Of a stretch of DNA of 64,000 nucleotides, positions 58,183-64,000 are shown one piece after another. Every line of letters begins with the position of its first letter. Position 1 is the first letter of the stretch. The DNA lies in NCBI RefSeq assembly GCF_002113125.1, contig NZ_NEJP01000002.1, forward strand, positions 124,001-188,000, written 5' to 3'. The DNA comes from Pseudomonas sp. B20(2017). Lineage in GTDB: Bacteria; Pseudomonadota; Gammaproteobacteria; Pseudomonadales; Pseudomonadaceae. A model generated the notes under the pieces. It made no database searches. It was not told the DNA's origin and worked only from the letters and a program-made list of their open reading frames with translations. Position numbers and translations under genes: made by a program.

Positions 58183-59259
58183 TCAATGCAAGCGCTTGCG
58201 GCACATCAACTGCGCCATCTTCGCGGTATCCGGCCGTTCGACGATGCCTTTTTCGGTGACGATCGCATCGATCAGATCCGCCGGGGTCACGTCAAACACC
58301 GGATTGAACGCTTCAACGTCGGCCCCGACGCGCTTGCCGCCAACCTCCAGCAACTCGGCGCCGTCGCGCTCTTCGATCGGGATGTCATCACCGCTGGCCA
58401 GATTCATGTCGATGGTCGAGCTCGGTGCCACCACCATGAAACGCACGCCATGGTGCATGGCGTTGACCGCCAGTTGATAGGTGCCGATCTTGTTGGCCAC
58501 GTCGCCATTGGCTGTGATCCGGTCGGCGCCGACGATCACCCAGGTCACGCCTTTGGTTTTCATGATGTGCGCAGCGGCAGAGTCAGCGTTCAGAGTCACC
58601 GGGATGCCTTCGTTGGCCAGCTCCCACGCGGTCAGTCGCGAGCCTTGCAGCCACGGCCGTGTTTCGTCGGCGTAGACACGCTCGACCATGCCCTCGATGA
58701 ACGCCGCGCGAATCACCCCGAGCGCCGTACCGAAACCTCCGGTGGCCAGGGCGCCAGTGTTGCAGTGGGTCAGAATCGCCTGGGCATTGCCCTGATGTTT
58801 GCGGATCAGATCAACGCCGAGCTGGGCCATGGTCAGGTTGGCTTCGCGATCGCTTTCATGAATGGCGATAGCTTCGGCTTCCAGCGCCGCCAGCGGATCG
58901 GCGTTTTCCTTCAAACGGTCCAGCCGATCGTGCATGCGGTTCAACGCCCAGAACAGGTTGACCGCGGTCGGACGGGAATCGGCCAGCAGCATGAAATCCT
59001 CTTCCAAAGCCGCGTACCAGTCGCCGCCTTCGGCGATCCGGGCACGGGCCGCCAACACGATGCCGTAGGCGGCACTGATGCCGATGGCCGGCGCACCGCG
59101 CACCACCATCGAGCGAATTGCCTCTGCCACGCCGGCGGCGCTGGTGTAGGCGATCCAGTTTTCCTCGAACGGCAAAACGCGCTGATCCAGCAGGTGGAGC
59201 GCGCCATCACGCCAATCGATGGCCTTTACTTTCTCCGCAGCCAACAGTCGATCGCGCAT
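58183..59259 (-). CDS. mtnA: S-methyl-5-thioribose-1-phosphate isomerase
   Basis: A 358-residue enzyme of the methionine salvage path that isomerises methylthioribose-1-phosphate to the ribulose form. The catalytic cysteine is in [11 protein letters not shown] (about 166) and the aspartate in [17 protein letters not shown] (about 245). Divergent from the mtaD amidohydrolase, which acts earlier in salvage of methylthioadenosine. Confidence 0.94.
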   Translation of the reverse strand: MRDRLLAAEKVKAIDWRDGALHLLDQRVLPFEENWIAYTSAAGVAEAIRSMVVRGAPAIGISAAYGIVLAARARIAEGGDWYAALEEDFMLLADSRPTAVNLFWALNRMHDRLDRLKENADPLAALEAEAIAIHESDREANLTMAQLGVDLIRKHQGNAQAILTHCNTGALATGGFGTALGVIRAAFIEGMVERVYADETRPWLQGSRLTAWELANEGIPVTLNADSAAAHIMKTKGVTWVIVGADRITANGDVANKIGTYQLAVNAMHHGVRFMVVAPSSTIDMNLASGDDIPIEERDGAELLEVGGKRVGADVEAFNPVFDVTPADLIDAIVTEKGIVERPDTAKMAQLMCRKRLH

Positions 59260-59367
59260 CCCTCACCCCGCACTCATGAACAAAAGCCGCCGATTATAGC
59301 GATCCCCCCGCGAAGACGCTCGGGTATACTTCGCCATCCTTTACAAAAGCACTGGAACCGACCCTCG

Positions 59368-60702
59368 ATGCCGAAACCTGCCATTGCGCTCGACTTATTA
59401 TTGCTGCCGACCTGGCTGGTACCCGTCGAACCCGCTGGCGTTGTGCTCAAGGAGCATGGCCTGGGCATCCGCGACGGCCGCATCGTGTTCATCGGCCCGC
59501 GCGCCGAAGCCTTGAAGTGTAACGCCACCGAAGTCCGCGAACTGCCGGACGTTCTGCTCAGCCCCGGCCTGATCAATGCTCATGGCCATGCCGCCATGAC
59601 TCTGTTCCGCGGCCTGGCCGACGATCTGCCGCTGATGACCTGGCTGGAAAACCACATCTGGCCGGCCGAGGGCAAATGGGTCGATGAAGATTTTGTGCGT
59701 GACGGCACCGATCTGGCCATCGCCGAGCAGATAAAAGGTGGAATCACCTGTTTCTCGGACATGTACTTCTTCCCGAAGGTTGCCAGCGAGCGCGTGCACA
59801 ACAGCGGAATCCGCGCACAGATCGCAATTCCAATCCTCGACTTCCCGATTCCGGGCGCCGCCAGCGCCGATGAAGCCATTCGTCAGGGCGTCGAACTGTT
59901 CGGCGACCTCAAACATCACGAACGCATCAAGATCACTTTCGGCCCTCATGCACCCTACACCGTTGGTGATGAGAACCTGGAAAAAATCCGCGTGATCGCC
60001 GAAGAGCTGGACGCTTCGATTCACATGCACGTCCACGAGACGGCTTTCGAAGTACAGCAAGCCGTCGAACAGCGCGGCGAACGCCCGCTGGCTCGCCTCG
60101 GTCGCCTCGGCCTGCTAGGCCCGCGCTTCCAGGCCGTGCACATGACCCAGATCAGCGATGACGACCTGGCGTTGCTGGTAGAAAGCAACACCAGCGTGAT
60201 CCATTGCCCGGAGTCGAACCTGAAACTGGCCAGCGGCTTCTGCCCGGTGGAGCGCCTGTGGCAGGCCGGGGTCAACGTCGCGGTCGGCACCGATGGCGCA
60301 GCGAGCAACAACGACCTGGACCTGCTGGGTGAAACCCGCACAGCGGCACTACTGGCCAAAGCCGTCGCTGGCTCGGCCACCGCGCTGGACGCTCATCGGG
60401 CGCTGCGCATGGCCACGTTGAACGGCGCGCGAGCATTGGGGATCGAAGCCGAGACCGGCTCGCTGGAAATCGGCAAGGCCGCAGACATCGTCGCATTCGA
60501 CCTGTCCGGCCTCGCGCAACAACCGGTTTATGACCCGGTCTCGCAGCTTATATACGCCACCGGTCGCGACTGCGTGAAACACCTTTGGGTTGCCGGCAAG
60601 CAGTTGCTCGACGACCGCCGCCTGACCCGACTGGACGAACAACACCTCGGCGAAACCGCCCGGGCCTGGGGCCGACGCATCAGCGACCACACCGAATCGT
60701 AA
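59368..60702 (+). CDS. mtaD: Methylthioadenosine/S-adenosylhomocysteine deaminase-type amidohydrolase
   Basis: A 444-residue metal-dependent hydrolase (TRZ/ATZ group). Metal motif NAHGHAAM (about 70), [11 protein letters not shown], and the aspartate in [13 protein letters not shown]. Members deaminate 5'-methylthioadenosine or S-adenosylhomocysteine; the P. aeruginosa homologue is an MTA deaminase. Placement divergent to mtnA supports MTA as substrate. The frame opens at 58036, but the ATG at 59368 begins the family match. Confidence 0.88.
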   Translation: MPKPAIALDLLLLPTWLVPVEPAGVVLKEHGLGIRDGRIVFIGPRAEALKCNATEVRELPDVLLSPGLINAHGHAAMTLFRGLADDLPLMTWLENHIWPAEGKWVDEDFVRDGTDLAIAEQIKGGITCFSDMYFFPKVASERVHNSGIRAQIAIPILDFPIPGAASADEAIRQGVELFGDLKHHERIKITFGPHAPYTVGDENLEKIRVIAEELDASIHMHVHETAFEVQQAVEQRGERPLARLGRLGLLGPRFQAVHMTQISDDDLALLVESNTSVIHCPESNLKLASGFCPVERLWQAGVNVAVGTDGAASNNDLDLLGETRTAALLAKAVAGSATALDAHRALRMATLNGARALGIEAETGSLEIGKAADIVAFDLSGLAQQPVYDPVSQLIYATGRDCVKHLWVAGKQLLDDRRLTRLDEQHLGETARAWGRRISDHTES

Positions 60703-60759
60703 ACACTCCGGGGCAAACTCCGGGGCTACAGCCTTTTTCAAGTTTTAGAGGATTGAATC

Positions 60760-61458
60760 ATGAGCAACGTCGACCACGCCGAAATCGCCAAATTCGAAGC
60801 CCTGGCCCATCGCTGGTGGGACCGCGAAAGCGAGTTCAAACCGCTGCACGACATCAACCCGCTGCGGGTCAACTGGATTGACGAGCGCGTCAACCTGGCT
60901 GGCAGGAAGGTTCTGGACGTCGGTTGCGGCGGCGGCATCCTCAGCGAAGCCATGGCCCAGCGCGGCGCGACCGTGACCGGCATCGACATGGGCGAGGCGC
61001 CACTGGCGGTCGCGCAACTGCATCAGCTGGAATCCGGCGTGAACGTCGAGTACCGCCAGATCACCGCCGAAGCCCTGGCCGAAGAAATGCCCGAGCAGTT
61101 CGACGTCGTCACCTGCCTGGAAATGCTCGAGCACGTACCGGATCCATCCTCGGTGATCCGCGCCTGCTTCCGCATGGTCAAGCCCGGCGGCCAGGTGTTC
61201 TTCTCCACCATCAACCGCAACCCGAAGGCGTACCTGTTCGCCATCGTCGGCGCCGAATACATCATGAAGCTGCTGCCGCGCGGCACCCACGACTTCAAGA
61301 AATTCATCCGCCCGTCCGAGCTGGGCGCCTGGAGCCGCATGGCTGGTCTGACCGTCAAGGACATCATCGGTCTGACTTACAACCCGCTGACCAAGCACTA
61401 CAAGCTGGCGGCGGATGTTGACGTCAACTACATGATCCAGACCCTGCGCGAGGAATAA
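60760..61458 (+). CDS. ubiG: Ubiquinone O-methyltransferase UbiG
   Basis: A 232-residue SAM-dependent methyltransferase for both O-methylations in ubiquinone synthesis. SAM motif [12 protein letters not shown] (about 50-61) and the opening [20 protein letters not shown] are diagnostic. GAGG lies upstream. Followed after 4 bases by mupP. Confidence 0.96.
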   Translation: MSNVDHAEIAKFEALAHRWWDRESEFKPLHDINPLRVNWIDERVNLAGRKVLDVGCGGGILSEAMAQRGATVTGIDMGEAPLAVAQLHQLESGVNVEYRQITAEALAEEMPEQFDVVTCLEMLEHVPDPSSVIRACFRMVKPGGQVFFSTINRNPKAYLFAIVGAEYIMKLLPRGTHDFKKFIRPSELGAWSRMAGLTVKDIIGLTYNPLTKHYKLAADVDVNYMIQTLREE

Positions 61459-61462
61459 GCCG

Positions 61463-62134
61463 ATGGCTATCAGAGCAGTCCTTTTTGACATGGACGGCAC
61501 GCTGCTCGACACCGCGCCGGATTTCATTGCTATCTGCCAGGCGATGCGCGCGGATCGTGGCTTGCCGCCAATGAACGACAAACACATTCGCGATGAAATC
61601 TCCGGCGGCGCCAAGGCCATGGTCGCGGTGACGTTCTCGATGGACCCGGAGTCGCCGGGCTTCGAGGAATTGCGCCTGGAGTTTCTCGAGCGCTACCTCG
61701 TCGGTTGCGCCGTGCACAGCAAGCTGTTCGACGGCATGGGCGAATTGCTGGCCGATATCGAGAAAGCCAATCTGGTCTGGGGCGTGGTCACCAACAAGCC
61801 GCTGCGCTTCGCCGAGCCGATCATGCAGCAACTGGGGCTGGCCGAGCGCTCGGCGCTGCTGATCTGCCCGGATCACGTAAAGAACAGCAAACCGGATCCC
61901 GAGATGCTGACCCTTGCCTGCAAGATGCTTGATCTGGATCCGTCGACCGTTCTGTTTATCGGCGATGATCTGCGCGATATCGAATCCGGTCGTGACGCCG
62001 GCACCAAAACCGCTGCCGTGACCTATGGCTACATTCACCCGGACGACAACCCTCGGCACTGGGGCGCGGACGTGGTGGTGGATCATCCGCTGGAGCTGCG
62101 CAAGGTACTCGACAATGCGCTGTGCAGTTGCTGA
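61463..62134 (+). CDS. mupP: N-acetylmuramic acid 6-phosphate phosphatase MupP (HAD family)
   Basis: A 223-residue HAD phosphatase with [10 protein letters not shown] at the N-terminus, and VTNKP and [14 protein letters not shown]. Often labelled phosphoglycolate phosphatase; in Pseudomonas the gene in this position, directly after ubiG, is mupP, which dephosphorylates MurNAc-6-phosphate in the cell-wall recycling path that bypasses MurA and affects fosfomycin response. The assignment to mupP rests on synteny. Confidence 0.85.
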   Translation: MAIRAVLFDMDGTLLDTAPDFIAICQAMRADRGLPPMNDKHIRDEISGGAKAMVAVTFSMDPESPGFEELRLEFLERYLVGCAVHSKLFDGMGELLADIEKANLVWGVVTNKPLRFAEPIMQQLGLAERSALLICPDHVKNSKPDPEMLTLACKMLDLDPSTVLFIGDDLRDIESGRDAGTKTAAVTYGYIHPDDNPRHWGADVVVDHPLELRKVLDNALCSC

Positions 62135-62156
62135 GTGGTGCTGCAAAGCGACCATT

Positions 62157-62189
62157 GCTGCATTCCCGCGCAAGACGCGGGAACGATCA
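62157..62189. repeat. Dispersed hairpin repeat, second copy
   Basis: GCTGCATTCCCGCG-CAAGA-CGCGGGAACGATC forms an 8-bp hairpin. Read on the minus strand it matches the element at 12013-12078 in its flanks (GATCGTTCCC and GGGAATGCAGC). Lies between mupP and yciK. Confidence 0.65.
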
Positions 62190-62214
62190 GAAGTTAATGG
62201 ATTAGAGGTTTCTT

Positions 62215-62955
62215 ATGTTTGATTACTCCGCTCGCCCCGAATTGCTCAAGGATCGGGTCATTCTGGTCACCGGTGCCGGTCGCGGCATCGGCGCGGCTGC
62301 CGCCAAGACCTACGCCGCCCACGGCGCGACCGTGCTGCTGCTGGGCAAGACCGAAGCCAACCTGACCGAAGTCTATGACGAGATCGAAGCGGCCGGGCAT
62401 CCGCAGCCGGCCGTGATCCCGTTCAACCTCGAAACCGCCCTGCCCCATCAATACGATGAACTGGCGGCGATGATCGAGACCGAGTTCGGCCACCTCGACG
62501 GCCTGCTGCACAACGCTTCAATCATTGGTCCGCGCACGCCGATCGAGCAGTTGTCCGGTGAAAACTTCATGCGCGTCATGCAGGTCAACGTCAACGCGAT
62601 GTTCATGCTGACCAGCACCCTGCTGCCGTTGCTCAAACTGTCGCAGGACGCTTCGGTGGTGTTCACTTCCAGCAGCGTCGGGCGCAAGGGCCGTGCCTAC
62701 TGGGGCGCCTATGGCGTGTCCAAGTTTGCCACCGAGGGTTTGATGCAAACCCTGGCCGATGAAGTCGACGGCGTGGCGCCGGTACGCGCCAACAGCATCA
62801 ACCCGGGCGCCACCCGCACCAGCATGCGCGCCCAGGCTTACCCGGGTGAAAACCCTCTGAACAATCCGACACCGGAGGAGATCATGCCGGTCTATCTGTA
62901 CCTGATGGGCCCGGACAGCACCGGTATCAATGGCCAGGCCTTCAACGCCCAGTAA
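62215..62955 (+). CDS. yciK: YciK-family short-chain oxidoreductase
   Basis: A 246-residue SDR with GAGRGIGAAAA near residue 22, HNASI and catalytic YGVSK. Belongs to the YciK group, usually of unknown substrate. AGAGG lies upstream of the ATG. The order ubiG-mupP-yciK is conserved in Pseudomonas, so the genes are probably co-transcribed despite the repeat between them. Confidence 0.9.
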   Translation: MFDYSARPELLKDRVILVTGAGRGIGAAAAKTYAAHGATVLLLGKTEANLTEVYDEIEAAGHPQPAVIPFNLETALPHQYDELAAMIETEFGHLDGLLHNASIIGPRTPIEQLSGENFMRVMQVNVNAMFMLTSTLLPLLKLSQDASVVFTSSSVGRKGRAYWGAYGVSKFATEGLMQTLADEVDGVAPVRANSINPGATRTSMRAQAYPGENPLNNPTPEEIMPVYLYLMGPDSTGINGQAFNAQ

Positions 62956-63317
62956 TGCCATACGTCGCATTTGTTGCCGTGGCGGAATCCCGTCGCGGCA
63001 TGCAATTGCCGCTTTGAGCACGGCAAATCAAGTCAAATAACCATCACCCCTCTTTCCATCAATATCTCAAACTATTGATTCAAAACGGTTTTAATAAAAT
63101 ATGAACCGTATGGCACGACTTTCGCTCTACATTTCCTCAAAGCACGCCGAGTGAAGGCAGTCGGGCAAGGCCTGATTCGATAGCTGACTAATCGTCATCG
63201 GGCAGACTAAACTTGTACCAAATGTCCTACGGGACTGATGGATCAGTATGACGCGCAGCCCATAGCCGCTCTCACCCAGCCTGTAAGACAGACTTACTGC
63301 TTAGGGGCTCACGCCAT
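62956..63317. other. Leader/intergenic region before the GGDEF gene
   Basis: 362 bases with no gene seen. It includes an imperfect dyad at about 62975-63000, a GTCC-TACG-GGAC hairpin with a stable UNCG-type tetraloop (63224-63235), and GTAAG-ACAGA-CTTAC at about 63280-63296. The structured part lies within 100 bases of the GGDEF start and could be a 5' leader. No known riboswitch was recognised. Confidence 0.4.
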
Positions 63318-64000
63318 ATGAAATCACCCTCCCAGACCACTGCAATTGACTTCGACAGTGCCAAATTGCAACGCCTGGGCTTTGGTCAGCAGCCGCCTCT
63401 CCTGGCGCGACCTGTCAGCCTGGCGCAATTGCGCCAGCAAATGAGCCTGCAACTGCAAACCAGCCTTGAGCCTCAACGTATCCTCGGTCTGTTTTTCCGC
63501 GAAGTTCAGCGTCTGGTACCGCTGGACGCCTTGACCTATGTGCACAGTGGCAGCGACTTGCGCCTAGAGTTCGGTGCCCGTGGGCACCACTCGGCCAGCT
63601 ACAGCCTCAGCCACGAAGGCGAGCACATGGGTGAGCTGGTATTTCGTCGCAACCAGCGCTTCAGCGAACAGGAGCTGGGGAATCTCGAATCATTGCTGTC
63701 GGCCCTGCTGTACCCGATGCGCAATGCGCTGCTGTACCGCGGAGCCACGCAAAGCGCGCTGCGTGATCCACTGACCGGTGCCGGCAACCGCATTGCCATG
63801 GAGCAGACGCTGCACCGCGAAATCGAGATGTCACGCCGCCACCTGCAACCTTTGTCGTTGCTTATGCTGGATATCGACCATTTCAAACAGGTCAACGACC
63901 TCCATGGTCATAGCGCCGGCGACGACGTGCTCAAGGCTGTGGCTGCATCGATCAAGGGCCAGTTGCGTAACGTAGACATGGTGTTCCGTTATGGCGGGGA
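63318..64000 (+). CDS. GGDEF diguanylate cyclase, truncated by the window end
   Basis: First 227 codons of a gene running off the window. The N-terminal part (about 30-145) looks like a degenerate GAF-type sensor domain; the GGDEF domain starts near SALRDPLTGAGNR (about 150) and has LMLDIDHFKQVND. The last visible residues read RYGG, the start of the GG(D/E)EF signature. The inhibitory RxxD site is present as RNVD five residues before it, so the enzyme should be active in making cyclic di-GMP and be product-inhibited. No membrane segment. Starts with ATG at 63318; only a weak ribosome site. Confidence 0.88.
   Translation, partial: MKSPSQTTAIDFDSAKLQRLGFGQQPPLLARPVSLAQLRQQMSLQLQTSLEPQRILGLFFREVQRLVPLDALTYVHSGSDLRLEFGARGHHSASYSLSHEGEHMGELVFRRNQRFSEQELGNLESLLSALLYPMRNALLYRGATQSALRDPLTGAGNRIAMEQTLHREIEMSRRHLQPLSLLMLDIDHFKQVNDLHGHSAGDDVLKAVAASIKGQLRNVDMVFRYGG

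Overview
The window is chromosomal DNA from a Pseudomonas of the fluorescens type. The evidence is gene order and protein family: gyrA-serC-pheA-hisC-tyrA/aroA-cmk-rpsA-ihfB-lapA runs in one direction, ubiG-mupP-yciK lies beyond it, an O-antigen locus sits between ihfB and wbpM/comEA (the classic Pseudomonas O-antigen site), and four REPIN-type REP pairs carry the GTGGGAGCGRGCNNGC core common in this group. No rRNA, tRNA, CRISPR array or insertion sequence was seen.

Layout. 1-8.6 kb: single genes (doxX-like, a lytic transglycosylase, tatD, a chemoreceptor, an Mpo1-like membrane protein, an acyl-CoA thioesterase, a CHAD protein, a small lipoprotein, a patatin). 8.6-16.6 kb: complete kdpFABCDE potassium operon on the minus strand. 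17-22.9 kb: ethanolamine-type permease, a DUF2897 small protein, a DUF1989 protein, a TetR regulator facing a fabF-like/SDR pair, and a comEA-like secreted DNA-binding protein. 23-45.5 kb: surface-polysaccharide locus. 45.7-57.8 kb: housekeeping block. 58-64 kb: mtnA, a divergent amidohydrolase (mtaD), ubiG, mupP, yciK and a truncated GGDEF gene.

The polysaccharide locus is the most unusual part. At its ihfB end, rmlB-rmlD-rmlA, a GT2, a WbpV/WbpK-like epimerase and WbpL are packed with 4-base overlaps; at its comEA end is WbpM. Together these predict dTDP-sugar precursors and a lipid-linked primer begun with a 6-deoxy-HexNAc. Export is by an ABC pair (Wzm, and Wzt with a C-terminal glycan-binding domain). 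Between them lie a two-domain glycosyltransferase and a 1626-residue protein that joins, in order, a carbohydrate sulfotransferase domain, a coiled coil, four short HYL-type repeats, a WbsX-like domain, a GT2 and a GT4. A plus-strand operon nearby carries a stand-alone APS kinase (cysC), which makes the sulfate donor PAPS, then a FAD/NAD(P)-binding protein and an SGNH hydrolase. My main inference is a sulfated, ABC-exported O-polysaccharide whose sulfation and chain assembly are physically coupled in one protein. No rmlC is present in the window. Hand-counted samples in the middle of the locus are 38-45% GC against 63% in gyrA, which fits horizontal exchange of the cassette between conserved flanks.

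Coordinates include the stop codon. Where the longest open frame began upstream of the likely start, I moved the start to the codon best supported by a ribosome-binding site or family alignment and say so.
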